Shown in pieces: positions 37,810-46,142 of a DNA stretch of 64,000 nucleotides. Location: positions 25,034 through 89,033 of the forward strand of contig NZ_MUNO01000008.1 in NCBI RefSeq assembly GCF_002001015.1, given 5' to 3'. The stretch's first letter is position 1. Each line of letters starts with the position of its first letter. The stretch is from Polaromonas sp. A23. Lineage in GTDB: Bacteria; Pseudomonadota; Gammaproteobacteria; Burkholderiales; Burkholderiaceae_C. Position numbers and translations under genes: made by a program. The notes under the pieces were generated by a model. The model did no database searches. It was not told the DNA's origin and saw only the letters and a list, made by a program, of their open reading frames with translations.

Positions 37810-38787
37810 ATGGACATCCAGACACTACGGATTTTTGCGGCGGTGGCCCGGGAGGGCAACCTCTCGCGTGCCGCCGACAAACTGGCCCTGACGCAGCCCG
37901 CCGTCAGCCTGCAGATTAAAGGCCTGCAAGCTGCCACGGGGCTGACACTGTTTACGCGCAGCGCCCAGGGCATGAACCTCACCCGTGACGGCGCAGCGCT
38001 GCTGCCGCTGGCCGAAAAAGTGCTGGCCGCGCAGGGCGACTTCAAAAATGCCGCGGCCAGCCTGCACACGCAGGTGCGCGGCCGGCTGCGCATAGGCACC
38101 ATCCTCGACCCCGAGTTCACCCGGCTCGGGGCTTTCCTGAAGGTGCTGGTGGAAATGGCGCCCCAGGTCGAGACAGAGCTGCGCCAGGCCATGAGCGGCG
38201 AGGTGTTGGCCCAGATAGAGCGTGGCGAGCTGGATGTGGGCTTTTACCTGGGTACGCCCGGCCAGCCTCTTGATACCAATGGCTTTGAGTCAAATCGGCC
38301 TTCAGCCCTTTCCGCACGGGCGCAAACAGCTATTAATTCAGTAGCAGATCGGCAGGACAGCCGGCCGGCGCTGTTTGCCGTGCGCGAGCTGACCCACTTC
38401 ACCTACCGGGTGCTTGCGCCGGCCGGCTGGGGGCCGCAGGTGCGCGGCAAGGGCTGGAAGGCGCTGGCCGCCTTGCCGTGGATCGCCACGCCGCCGGCGT
38501 CGGCGCATCACCGCCTGCTGGCCAGCGTGTTCGGCCCGCTGGGTGTCGAGCCGAACCGGGTTGCGCTGGTGGACCAGGAGGCCTCCATGCTCGACCTGGT
38601 CAAGTCCGGCGTGGGCCTGAGCCTGGTGCGCGATTCGATCGCGATGCGCGAGTCTCATGCGGCTGGGCTGGTGATTGCCGACCAGGTCAGCTTGCAAAGC
38701 GTGCTGAGTTTTGTCAGCCTGAGTGCGCAACGCCAGGCGCCGGTGGTTGCAAGCGCCTGGCAGGCGCTGGAGGCCGTATGGTCCTGA
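37810..38787 (+). CDS. LysR-family transcriptional regulator
   Basis: Regulator of 325 residues. The N-terminal winged helix begins MDIQTLRIFAAVAREGNLSR, with helix-turn-helix AADKLALTQPAVSLQIKGLQ. An effector-binding domain starts near residue 90 (RLRIGTILDPEF). Residues 161-179 (R-P-S-A-L-S-A-R-A-Q-T-A-I-N) are encoded by a family A repeat inside the effector domain, about at the hinge between subdomains, so ligand response could be altered. It is divergent from mmsA, which it probably regulates. ATG 37810 matches the family N-terminus; the longer frame from 37756 does not. Confidence 0.88.
   Translation: MDIQTLRIFAAVAREGNLSRAADKLALTQPAVSLQIKGLQAATGLTLFTRSAQGMNLTRDGAALLPLAEKVLAAQGDFKNAAASLHTQVRGRLRIGTILDPEFTRLGAFLKVLVEMAPQVETELRQAMSGEVLAQIERGELDVGFYLGTPGQPLDTNGFESNRPSALSARAQTAINSVADRQDSRPALFAVRELTHFTYRVLAPAGWGPQVRGKGWKALAALPWIATPPASAHHRLLASVFGPLGVEPNRVALVDQEASMLDLVKSGVGLSLVRDSIAMRESHAAGLVIADQVSLQSVLSFVSLSAQRQAPVVASAWQALEAVWS
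38290..38346 (+). repeat. Family A repeat translated in the LysR gene
   Basis: CGGCCTTCAGCCCTTTCCG, CACGGGCGCAAACAG, CTATTAATTCAGTAGCA. Read in the same frame as the copies at 13031 and 51304. Confidence 0.85.
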
Positions 38788-38964
38788 ACTTGCAGGCAGC
38801 GCTGTAGGACAGGATGGGTGGCCCGTTGGGGGCAAATGCTGTGGCCCGCTTGGCGGCCGCTGGATTAACATGCCTTTACAAGCGGCAGCGCGGCTCAGCG
38901 GCCCAGTGCCGGAGCGCCGCCCTGTCTTGTTCATCGTTCCCAAGCTGTTGCCCCTATCGAAAAC

Positions 38965-40113
38965 ATGCCATCTCCGGAGGACGCCGCCGCGCGCGAATCC
39001 ACTCCGCACATTGACCAGCAAGACACGCCCGATGGCGCGTGTTGTCTGGTGCTGGGTTCATGGACCGCGGGCGAGCTGACGGTTCAGCCAGCCTGGGTGG
39101 CCCTGGCGGCCCAACTCAAAGGTCTGGCCGCCGAAAACGGCGCGCTGTGGGATCTGCGTCAACTGGACCAGCTGGACCACCTGGGCGCACAGGTACTTTG
39201 GAACCATTGGGGCCGCCAGTGGCCGGACAAGCTCGAGGTGCTGCCTCAGCAACGTACGGTGCTCGACCGCGTGGCCCAGTTCAGCATTGAGCGGCCCGAG
39301 CCGCCGGCGCCTGGCCTGCGGCAGGCGTTTTTCTCGCTGGGCGATGGCGTGTTGCAGGTGGTGGACCACGGCGCGGACCTGCTCGCGCTGGTGGGCCGGC
39401 TGATGCTCAATCTTGTCAAGCTCGCCAGAAGGCCGCGTGAAGGACCCTGGCGCGACCTCTCCGGTCACCTGTACCACATAGGCGCGACGGCCCTGCCCAT
39501 TACCGCGCTGGTGGGTTTCCTCATTGGCGTTGTGCTGGCCTACCTGATCTCGCAGCAACTGCGCCAGTTCGGCGCCGACGCCTTCATCGTCAACATCCTG
39601 GGTATTTCACTGATCCGCGAACTCGGCCCCGTGCTGGCCGCCATCCTGATTGCCGGCCGCTCCGGCTCGGCCATCACCGCGCAGATCGGCGTGATGCGCG
39701 TGACTGAGGAGCTTGACGCGATGCGGGTGATGGGCATTGCCCACAGCTACCGGCTGGTCATGCCGCGCGCCATAGCACTGGCCATCGTGATGCCGCTCAT
39801 CAGCGTTTGGACCACCATTTCGGCGCTGTTTGGCGGCATGCTGGCTGCGGATCTGGTCATGGGCGTGACACCCTCATTCTTTATTGACGCCTTGCCGGCA
39901 GCGGTGGACGCTGCCAACCTGACACTGGCCACCGCCAAGTCGGTGGTCTTTGGTGTGCTGATCGCCTTGATAGGTTGCCACTTCGGCCTGCGCGTCAAGC
40001 CCAACACCGAAAGCCTGGGCCAGGGCACGACGGCTTCGGTGGTCACATCGATCACTGTGGTCATTCTGGTCGACGCACTGTTCGCGGTCCTGTTCAAGGG
40101 CGTTGGAACATGA
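38965..40113 (+). CDS. mlaE: MCE-type lipid ABC transporter permease with N-terminal STAS-like domain
   Basis: Protein of 382 residues. The N-terminal ~110 residues resemble a STAS/MlaB-like domain (AWVALAAQLKGLAAENGALWDLRQL). The MlaE permease part follows from about residue 165 (YHIGATALPITALVGFLIGVVLAYLIS), with the conserved FGADAFIVNILGISLIRELGPVLAAILIAGRSGSA and EELDAMRVMGI blocks. It moves lipids between inner and outer membranes with the following ATPase and MCE protein. The fusion of MlaB-like and MlaE parts replaces separate genes. Confidence 0.9.
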   Translation: MPSPEDAAARESTPHIDQQDTPDGACCLVLGSWTAGELTVQPAWVALAAQLKGLAAENGALWDLRQLDQLDHLGAQVLWNHWGRQWPDKLEVLPQQRTVLDRVAQFSIERPEPPAPGLRQAFFSLGDGVLQVVDHGADLLALVGRLMLNLVKLARRPREGPWRDLSGHLYHIGATALPITALVGFLIGVVLAYLISQQLRQFGADAFIVNILGISLIRELGPVLAAILIAGRSGSAITAQIGVMRVTEELDAMRVMGIAHSYRLVMPRAIALAIVMPLISVWTTISALFGGMLAADLVMGVTPSFFIDALPAAVDAANLTLATAKSVVFGVLIALIGCHFGLRVKPNTESLGQGTTASVVTSITVVILVDALFAVLFKGVGT

Positions 40114-40117
40114 ATAG

Positions 40118-40235
40118 GGCCCCCACGCTTGTCGCTTCGCGAGCCTACGGCGGTGCGCTGCCCCTTGAACGAAGAAGAGGGGCCGCTGCGCCTGCGGCCC
40201 GGCGGAGCCGGTTCCGCGGCCCCGGCTTGATTGAA
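40118..40235 (+). repeat. Family B repeat, intergenic copy
   Basis: Between permease and ATPase genes of the MCE operon: GCCCCCACGCTTGTCGCTTC, GGGGCCGCTGCGCCTGCGG, CGGAGCCGGTTCCGCGGCCC. It carries a small insertion (CTTGAACGAAGAAGA) in place of the usual C6GAG6 hairpin. Confidence 0.8.
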
Positions 40236-40260
40236 GAGCCAACACTTTGGGGTGTGCCCG

Positions 40261-41049
40261 ATGAGTGACGTCATCGTTGACATCCGCAAACTGTCTACCG
40301 TTTTCACCAACGGCAAGAAGGAGTCCGTTATTCACCAGGACCTGGACCTCACCATTGAGCGCGGTGAATTCCTGTCGCTGGTGGGCGGTTCGGGTACCGG
40401 CAAGACTGTGTTGCTGCGCGAAATGTTGGGGCTGGAAGAGCCGACGCGTGGTGAAATCACGGTGCTGGGCAAGCCTGCGGCCGAGCTGGGCAAGCGCGGC
40501 GCGGCGCGGCGGGTGGGCATGCTGTTTCAGCACGGCGCGCTGTTTTCCGCTTTCACGGTACTGGAGAACATTGCCTTTCCGCTGCGCGAACTCAAGACCC
40601 TGCCTGACGCGCTGATCCGCGAAGCCGCCATGGTCAAGCTGCAGATGGTGGGCCTGGCACCCGAACATGCGGACAAGATGCCGGCCGATTTGTCCGGCGG
40701 CATGGTCAAGCGCGTGTCGCTGGCCCGGGCCCTGATCATGGACCCGCCGCTGCTGCTGCTTGATGAGCCGACGGCCGGGCTGGACCCGGAAAGCTCCGAC
40801 AGCTTCTGCGCGCTGCTGCGCTCCCTGCACAAGGGCATGGAACTGACGGTGGTGATGGTCACGCACGACCTGGACACGCTGTTTGAGCTGAGCACCCGCA
40901 TTGCCGTGCTGGCCGACAAGCAGGTCATTGTCAGCGGCCCGCCGCGGGATGTGATTGCGTTTCCACATCCCTTCATACGCAACTTTTTTCTGGGTGAACG
41001 GGGTCAGCGCGCGATGGAGCTGCTGCGCGAATACCCCTTCACCGTTTGA
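40261..41049 (+). CDS. mlaF: MCE-type lipid ABC transporter ATP-binding protein
   Basis: ATPase of 262 residues. Walker A GGSGTGKTV near residues 40-48, signature LSGGMVKRVSLARAL (the GMVKR form typical of MlaF), Walker B LLLLDEPTAGLDP and H-loop MVTHDLDTLFE. ATG 40261 gives MSDVIVDIRKL. The open frame extends upstream through the repeat but without a better start. The stop codon TGA touches the first base of a family C repeat. Confidence 0.92.
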   Translation: MSDVIVDIRKLSTVFTNGKKESVIHQDLDLTIERGEFLSLVGGSGTGKTVLLREMLGLEEPTRGEITVLGKPAAELGKRGAARRVGMLFQHGALFSAFTVLENIAFPLRELKTLPDALIREAAMVKLQMVGLAPEHADKMPADLSGGMVKRVSLARALIMDPPLLLLDEPTAGLDPESSDSFCALLRSLHKGMELTVVMVTHDLDTLFELSTRIAVLADKQVIVSGPPRDVIAFPHPFIRNFFLGERGQRAMELLREYPFTV

Positions 41050-41190
41050 TGCATGGCTGCAAATTCATTTTTTGGGCGAACTGCGGCGTTGCGCGGTGCT
41101 CGCAATCCTCATGTACCTGGGTACATTCCGGTTGCTGCGCTCCGGGCGCCTTGCATTTCATCCCAAAAATCTGAATTTTCAGCCATGCAT
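41049..41190. repeat. Family C repeat with terminal inverted ends, copy 1
   Basis: A 142-bp element bounded by ATGCATGGCTGCAAATTCA and TGAATTTTCAGCCATGCAT (near-perfect inverted ends). The inner 95 bp (GGCGAACTGCGGCGTTGCGC, GGTGCTCGCAATCCTCATGT, GTACATTCCGGTTGCTGCGC) recur at 55701-55838. It separates the ATPase and MCE genes. Confidence 0.85.
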
Positions 41191-41218
41191 CGCTACAGCT
41201 ATTAGAGAGGTTTTCAAA

Positions 41219-42172
41219 ATGGAAAACAAAGCCCATGCCATGGCCGCCGGCGTTTTTGTGCTGGTGGTTGCCGCCCTGCTGGCGTTGCTGGCTGTCTGGC
41301 TGACCCGCGACAACGGTGAGCGCAATCTGTTTGAGTTGTCCACGCGCGAGACCATCTCGGGCTTGCAGCCGCAGGCCCAGGTGCGTTTTCGCGGTGTGCC
41401 GGTCGGCAAGGTCGAGTTCATCGGGTTCGACCACAAGACCAAGGGCAATGTGCTGATCCGCATCTCGGTTGACGTGGCCACACCGCTGACCCAGTCCAGC
41501 TTTGCGACCATCAGTTCGCAGGGCGTCACAGGGCTGGGTTTTGTCCAGCTCGAAGACGTCGGCCCCTCGACCGTGCCGCTGGTGCCCAACGACGACGACC
41601 CGCCGCGCATCCCGCTCAAGCCGGGCCTGCTCGACAAGCTGCTCAACAAAAGCGAGGTGATCATGGACCAAGTCGAAGCGGCCAGCACCAAGCTCAACAA
41701 GCTGCTTGGCGACGGGAACCAGCAGACCCTGATGACCTCCGTCCAGCAGTTCGGCCAGGCCGCCGACAGCATCAACAAGCTGGCCCTGAAGCTGGACCCG
41801 TTTGTGGCCACCATGCCCCGGCTGGGGCAGGAAGCCAGCGCTACCATGAAGTCGCTGAAGACCGCGGCCGACGATGTGTCCAGGACCGCCAACGAAGTGA
41901 ACACCACGGCCAAAAAGCTCAACGCCAAGGACGGCCCGCTCGACAAGCTCGCGCAGGGCGGTGAGGCGCTTTCGGGCGCCGTAGAAACTTTCAGTGCGGC
42001 AACGCTGCCGCGCCTTGGCGAAGTGGCCGATGAAACCGCACGCGCCATGCGCCAGCTCAGGCGCACGGTCAACGCGGTGGACGACAACCCGCAATCGCTG
42101 ATTTTTGGCAACGGCGCGCCCGTGCCTGGCCCGGGCGAGCCCGGCTTCACCGCTCCCGGAGAAAAACCATGA
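41219..42172 (+). CDS. mlaD: MCE-domain protein (MlaD family)
   Basis: Periplasmic lipid-binding subunit of 317 residues. One membrane anchor (about residues 9-28: AAGVFVLVVAALLALLAVWL) precedes the MCE domain (residues about 38-115: ISGLQPQAQVRFRGVPVGKVEFIGF). A long helical C-terminal region with few charges clusters follows (TKLNKLLG, TANEVNTTAKKLN). ATG 41219 has AGAGAGG upstream; a longer frame crosses the family C repeat and is rejected. The stop overlaps the next start by four bases. Confidence 0.9.
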   Translation: MENKAHAMAAGVFVLVVAALLALLAVWLTRDNGERNLFELSTRETISGLQPQAQVRFRGVPVGKVEFIGFDHKTKGNVLIRISVDVATPLTQSSFATISSQGVTGLGFVQLEDVGPSTVPLVPNDDDPPRIPLKPGLLDKLLNKSEVIMDQVEAASTKLNKLLGDGNQQTLMTSVQQFGQAADSINKLALKLDPFVATMPRLGQEASATMKSLKTAADDVSRTANEVNTTAKKLNAKDGPLDKLAQGGEALSGAVETFSAATLPRLGEVADETARAMRQLRRTVNAVDDNPQSLIFGNGAPVPGPGEPGFTAPGEKP

Positions 42173-42864
42173 ACTCTTTCTTTGCTATTAAAAATATAGC
42201 TGTTCGCGCCCGACGAATAAGGGGAAATGGCCGATTTTGCTTGATGATTTCAGCTGCGCTGCTGCTCGGCGCCTGCTCGGCTTTGCCCGACAAGCCGGTG
42301 CGCGCCGCGTTGTACGACTTTGGCCCCGGCCCCCTGAACACGCCAGCGACGACGCGGCAGGCTCCGTTGTCGCCGCTGTCGCTGTCGGACATCGGCACAC
42401 CCGGCGGCGCGCTGGACAACCAGGCCGTGCTGTATCGCCTGGCTTACGCAGACGCGCAGCAATTGCGCCCTTATTCGCAGGCGCGCTGGAGTATGCCGCC
42501 GGCGCAGCTGGTGCGCCAGCGCCTGCGTGAATCACTCAGCCGCAACCGCCCGGTGTTTAACGCCGGAGAGGGCCCGGCCCTGAACCGTGGCGCCAATCAG
42601 GGCGTGCTGCCGCGTACCCTGCATCTGGAGCTTGAAGAGTTCAGCCACATTTTTGACGCACCGGGCCGCAGCGCCGGCCTGATTCGCCTGCGCGCCACCC
42701 TGGTGGAGAACCTGCCCAGCGGTGAAAAACTGCTGGCCCAGCGCAGCTTCATCGCGCAGCGGCCCGCGCCCAGTGCTGACGCGCCAGGCGGTGTGCGCGC
42801 GCTGACGGCTGCCACCGACGCGGCAATCGAAGAGATTTCCACATGGCTGCAACAGATCCCCTGA
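42169..42864 (+). CDS. ABC-type transport auxiliary lipoprotein (COG3218/PqiC-like)
   Basis: Outer-membrane lipoprotein of 231 residues, probably partner of the MCE system. Lipobox LLGAC near residues 32-36 after the hydrophobic stretch LMISAALLLG. The basic leader before it (about residues 5-23: A-I-K-N-I-A-V-R-A-R-R) is encoded by a reverse family A repeat. ATG 42169 overlaps the mlaD stop (ATGA). A shorter start at ATG 42244 would remove the repeat-encoded leader but leave a very short n-region. Its 3' end overlaps the next gene by 22 bp. Confidence 0.8.
   Translation: MNSFFAIKNIAVRARRIRGNGRFCLMISAALLLGACSALPDKPVRAALYDFGPGPLNTPATTRQAPLSPLSLSDIGTPGGALDNQAVLYRLAYADAQQLRPYSQARWSMPPAQLVRQRLRESLSRNRPVFNAGEGPALNRGANQGVLPRTLHLELEEFSHIFDAPGRSAGLIRLRATLVENLPSGEKLLAQRSFIAQRPAPSADAPGGVRALTAATDAAIEEISTWLQQIP
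42182..42236 (-). repeat. Family A repeat encoding a lipoprotein leader
   Basis: TTGCTATTAAAAATATAGC, TGTTCGCGCCCGACGAATAA, GGGGAAATGGCC on the + strand: family A in reverse, in the same open frame as the gatA copy. Confidence 0.78.
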
Positions 42865-43457
42865 ACCCCAGCGCCAGCGACGCAGTGCGCGAAGTGACGG
42901 GCCAGGCGGCCATGTCGCTGGAAGAACAGCTGCGGCAAGCCGGCCTGGAGTTGCTCGGCAGCTGCCAGAAAATGTCGGGACGCGGGCCGGGCCTGCTTCA
43001 ACACTCGGCGCTGCTTGAAGACTTCACGCTGGCCGAGCTCGATATCCTGGGCGAGTCCATGCTGCTGATCCGCGCCAAGCCCGGCCAGGTGCTGATTGCC
43101 GAGGGCGACACCGGTGACTGGATGCTGCTGCTGCTCAGTGGCACGGTGGATGTGACCAAGGCCACACCGCCTGCTGCCGACGACCCGGATGCGCAGGCCC
43201 AGCTTTCGCGCCTGGGCGTGGTCACCGAAGGCGCCGCCTTGGGGGAAATGTCGATGTTTGACCGCGAACTGCGTTACGCCACCTGCACCGCCATTGATGC
43301 GGTAGAGGCCGCCGTGCTGAGCCGCTCCGCCGTAGGCCGGCTGATACGCCAGCACCCCGGCGTGGGCGCCAAGCTGGTGGTCAAGATCACCCAGCTGCTG
43401 GCTCAGCGCTTGCGCAACACCAGCAACCGGTTGGTCAGGTTGCTACAAAAAACATAG
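42843..43457 (+). CDS. Cyclic nucleotide-binding domain protein
   Basis: Protein of 204 residues with a Crp/Fnr-type cNMP-binding jelly roll at about 65-180 (RAKPGQVLIAEGDTGDWMLLLLSGTVDV, GEMSMFDRELRYATCTAIDAVEAAVLSR) and no DNA-binding domain. It may be a cytoplasmic regulator of the MCE transporter operon it ends, or an unrelated sensor. The conserved phosphate-binding Arg seems to be in DRELRYAT. The last residues (LLQKT) and the TAG stop lie in a family A half-element. It overlaps the lipoprotein gene by 22 bp. Confidence 0.8.
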   Translation: MAATDPLNPSASDAVREVTGQAAMSLEEQLRQAGLELLGSCQKMSGRGPGLLQHSALLEDFTLAELDILGESMLLIRAKPGQVLIAEGDTGDWMLLLLSGTVDVTKATPPAADDPDAQAQLSRLGVVTEGAALGEMSMFDRELRYATCTAIDAVEAAVLSRSAVGRLIRQHPGVGAKLVVKITQLLAQRLRNTSNRLVRLLQKT

Positions 43458-43461
43458 CTTA
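43440..43461 (-). repeat. Family A half-element supplying a stop codon
   Basis: TTGCTACAAAAAACATAGC matches the palindromic core in reverse. In this reading frame it gives L-L-Q-K-T-stop, nearly the same peptide end (L-L-Q-N-S-stop) as in hemB. Confidence 0.6.
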
Positions 43462-43519
43462 TGGTGTCCGTCGTTGTTGGAGTAGAGGCTGATTTGACTG
43501 ATCTCATGGGAAGGGGAAC

Positions 43520-44560
43520 ATGAACATACCGGCTTTGCGCGGCGGCCTGCTGGCGCTGCTTGCGGCGACGCTTTTCGGTATCAGCACGCCGCTGGTGCAA
43601 TACCTCGGCCGCGGCTTGGGGCCGCTGACCACGGCGGCCCTGCTGTACGCCGGTGCCGCGCTGGCCGGCGCACTGCTGAGAAAAGGCAGTCGGCTGGAAG
43701 CACGGCTGCAGCGCAGTGATTGGCGGCGTTTGCTGGCCGTGGTTGTCTTCGGGGCCGTGATCGGGCCGGTGGCACTGGCCTGGGGCCTGCAGCGCACCAG
43801 CGGCGCCAGTGCCTCCCTCATGCTTACCCTGGAGGCCCTGTTCACGGCGCTGCTGGCTTGGCAGCTTTACCGCGAAACCCTGGGTGCGCGTGTCTGGGTC
43901 GCCATGGCGCTGTTGCTGGCCGGCGGTGCTGTGTTGGTCCTGGACCAGGCCCGTCTGGGCGGGGCTCAGCTTGCCGGCTTGCTTGCGGTACTGGTGGCCA
44001 CCGCCGCCTGGGGCATGGACAACACCTTGTCACGAGCTCTGGCCGAGCGCGACCCGGGGCAGGTTGTGATGGTCAAAGCGGCGCTGGGCGCCACGGCCAC
44101 TGCCTTGCTTGCATTGACTTTCGCTGAATCAGCGCCTGGCCTGGTGGCCGCAGCCGGATTGCTGGCGGTCGGTGCCACCGGTTATGGCCTGAGCCTGCGG
44201 TTTTACCTGCTGGCCCAGCGCGCTTTCGGAGCCGCGCGCACCGGCTCCGTCTTTGCCTTCGCGCCCTTTATCGGCGCGGTGCTCGCCCTGGCCCTGGGCG
44301 ACCGCTCGGTCAGCGCGTGGATGGGCGCCGGGGGGGTGCTGATGCTGGGTGGCGTGTTGCTGCATCTGATGGAGTCACACGGCCATGCGCATGAACACGC
44401 GGCGCTGGACCATGAACATGCGCACGACCATGCCGATGGCCACCACAATCATCGCCATGTGCCGATGCCCGAGGGCATGCACAGCCACTTGCACCACCAC
44501 GAATCGCTGGAACACGCACATTCTCATGTGCCTGATGCGCACCACCTGCATCGTCATTGA
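43520..44560 (+). CDS. EamA/DMT-family transporter with histidine-rich tail
   Basis: Drug/metabolite-type transporter of 346 residues with ten predicted helices in two EamA repeats (LAATLFGISTPLVQYLGRG, then VLVATAAWGMDNTLSRALA). The last ~60 residues (from about 290) are soluble and packed with histidine (HGHAHEHAALDHEHAHDHAD). Such tails usually bind Ni, Co or Zn, suggesting metal export or metal-sensing. Ordinary EamA proteins lack this tail. The start follows a GGAAGGGGAA site. Substrate unknown. Confidence 0.85.
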   Translation: MNIPALRGGLLALLAATLFGISTPLVQYLGRGLGPLTTAALLYAGAALAGALLRKGSRLEARLQRSDWRRLLAVVVFGAVIGPVALAWGLQRTSGASASLMLTLEALFTALLAWQLYRETLGARVWVAMALLLAGGAVLVLDQARLGGAQLAGLLAVLVATAAWGMDNTLSRALAERDPGQVVMVKAALGATATALLALTFAESAPGLVAAAGLLAVGATGYGLSLRFYLLAQRAFGAARTGSVFAFAPFIGAVLALALGDRSVSAWMGAGGVLMLGGVLLHLMESHGHAHEHAALDHEHAHDHADGHHNHRHVPMPEGMHSHLHHHESLEHAHSHVPDAHHLHRH

Positions 44561-44644
44561 TCCAGCGTCATCCGGGTGCTGGGTTGGCAAATACGCGGCA
44601 AGCACAGGGGCAGGTTGGCCCGGAAGCTTGAAAAAGTGCGCCAC

Positions 44645-44660
44645 TTCACCCTGGTTTCAC
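44645..44660 (+). promoter_or_regulatory. cre-tag (CreB binding site) upstream of creD
   Basis: TTCACCCTGGTTTCAC is an exact TTCAC-N6-TTCAC direct repeat, the cre-tag recognised by CreB in Escherichia coli and the related Aeromonas regulator. It lies 77 bp before the creD start codon. creB and creC are nearby on the other strand. Confidence 0.82.
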
Positions 44661-44736
44661 ACAAGCCCCGTTCGCTCATACCGGCTTCACAAAGCATTTG
44701 CACACTCCATTCGTTATCAAAACGAAAGGAAGCCAA

Positions 44737-46116
44737 GTGAAGTCAAAACTACTCTCCATTGCCCTGGTGCTGATCCTGCTGATTGCGGCCCTGGTTCAGA
44801 TCAGCGCCGTGGTGCATGACCGCCAGACCTACCGGAACATTGCCATTGCAAGCGTGGCGCAAAGCCTGGCGGGCGCGCAGACGCTGACCGGGCCGCTGAT
44901 CCACATGGCCTGCACGGAAGAGTGGAATGTCAAGGTCGACAAGGAGGTGCGCGCGGAGCGGCGCGAGTTCGTCATGGCGGCCGCGCCGGCCGTGCTCACG
45001 GTCAAGGGCAGCAGCCAGCTGGAGCCGCGCTCTCGCGGCCTGCATGCCACGCAGGTGTTCAGCCTCAAGGCGCAGCTGGTGGCGCAGTGGGCAGACACGG
45101 AAGCGCTCAGGCCGGTGGCCCTGCATGTCGGCTCACGCATGAGCTGCGGCCAACCGATCCTGATGATGGCGGTGTCCGACGCGCGGGGCATACGCCACGC
45201 CAGCGTGAAGATCGGCGAGCAGGTCTTGCCGCTCAAGCCCGGTACTTTCTTTGGCAGCTACCCGCGCGGCGTGCATGCGCCGCTGCCGCCGGGCCTGGCA
45301 CGCGCCACGCCGGTTGAAGCCGAGCTTGAGCTTGAGCTGGTCGGCACCGAAAGCATTTCTGTCGTGCCGCTCGGTGGCGACACGCGCATGCAGCTCAGCT
45401 CCAATTGGCCGCATCCGAGTTTTGGCGGTCAGTTCCTGCCGGTTGAACGCAAGATCAGCGACAACGGTTTTGAAGCGACCTGGCGCGTGAGTGCCCTGGC
45501 CAGCACGGCGCAGCAGGACGTCACGCGCATAGATGGCGGCAAAGGAAAGAGTGTGTGCCCACCTGCGATTGATGGTGGCATGAGGGGCTCTTGCGTGGAG
45601 GCCTTCAGCGTGACCTTTGTCGACCCTGCCAACACCTACGCCCTGAGCGACCGCGCCACCAAATACGGCTTGCTCTTTATCGGCCTGACCTTTCTCGCGG
45701 TCGGCTTGTTCGAGTTCATGAAAGCGTTGCGTGTTCACCCCATCCAGTACTTTTTGGTGGGCGCTGCCATGAGCATGTTTTTTCTCCTGCTGGTGAGTTT
45801 GTCGGAGCACATGCGGTTTGACGCCGCCTACGCCATTGCCTCGGCGGCCTGCGTGTTGCTGCTGACGTATTACGCCAGCTACATGCTCAAAAGCTGGGCG
45901 CGTGGCGTGCCCTTTGGCCTGGGCATTGGCTTGCTGTACGGCATGCTTTTTGTGCTGCTGCAGATGGAGCAGACGGCCCTGGTGCTGGGTGCTGTGGCGC
46001 TGTTCGTGGTGTTGGCCGCCATCATGATGCTGACGCGCCGGATCGACTGGTATGCGCGCTTTCGCCAGACCGGCCAGACCGGACAGCCCGTGCAGAGCGT
46101 GGAGGTGACCGGTTGA
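44737..46116 (+). CDS. creD: Inner-membrane protein CreD
   Basis: CreD-family envelope protein of 459 residues, a target of the CreBC system linked to colicin and beta-lactam responses in other bacteria. An N-terminal helix (about 5-25) is followed by a large periplasmic domain, then four or five helices near the C-terminus with the family pattern YALSDRATKYGLLFIGLTFLAV and HPIQYFLVGAAMSMFFLLLVSLSEH. Start GTG 44737 has AAAGGA six bases upstream; the frame extends to 44698 without support. The cre-tag upstream supports CreB control. Convergent with creC. Confidence 0.9.
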   Translation: MKSKLLSIALVLILLIAALVQISAVVHDRQTYRNIAIASVAQSLAGAQTLTGPLIHMACTEEWNVKVDKEVRAERREFVMAAAPAVLTVKGSSQLEPRSRGLHATQVFSLKAQLVAQWADTEALRPVALHVGSRMSCGQPILMMAVSDARGIRHASVKIGEQVLPLKPGTFFGSYPRGVHAPLPPGLARATPVEAELELELVGTESISVVPLGGDTRMQLSSNWPHPSFGGQFLPVERKISDNGFEATWRVSALASTAQQDVTRIDGGKGKSVCPPAIDGGMRGSCVEAFSVTFVDPANTYALSDRATKYGLLFIGLTFLAVGLFEFMKALRVHPIQYFLVGAAMSMFFLLLVSLSEHMRFDAAYAIASAACVLLLTYYASYMLKSWARGVPFGLGIGLLYGMLFVLLQMEQTALVLGAVALFVVLAAIMMLTRRIDWYARFRQTGQTGQPVQSVEVTG

Positions 46117-46142
46117 TGCGCGCCGCCGATCTTTCAGTCGGT

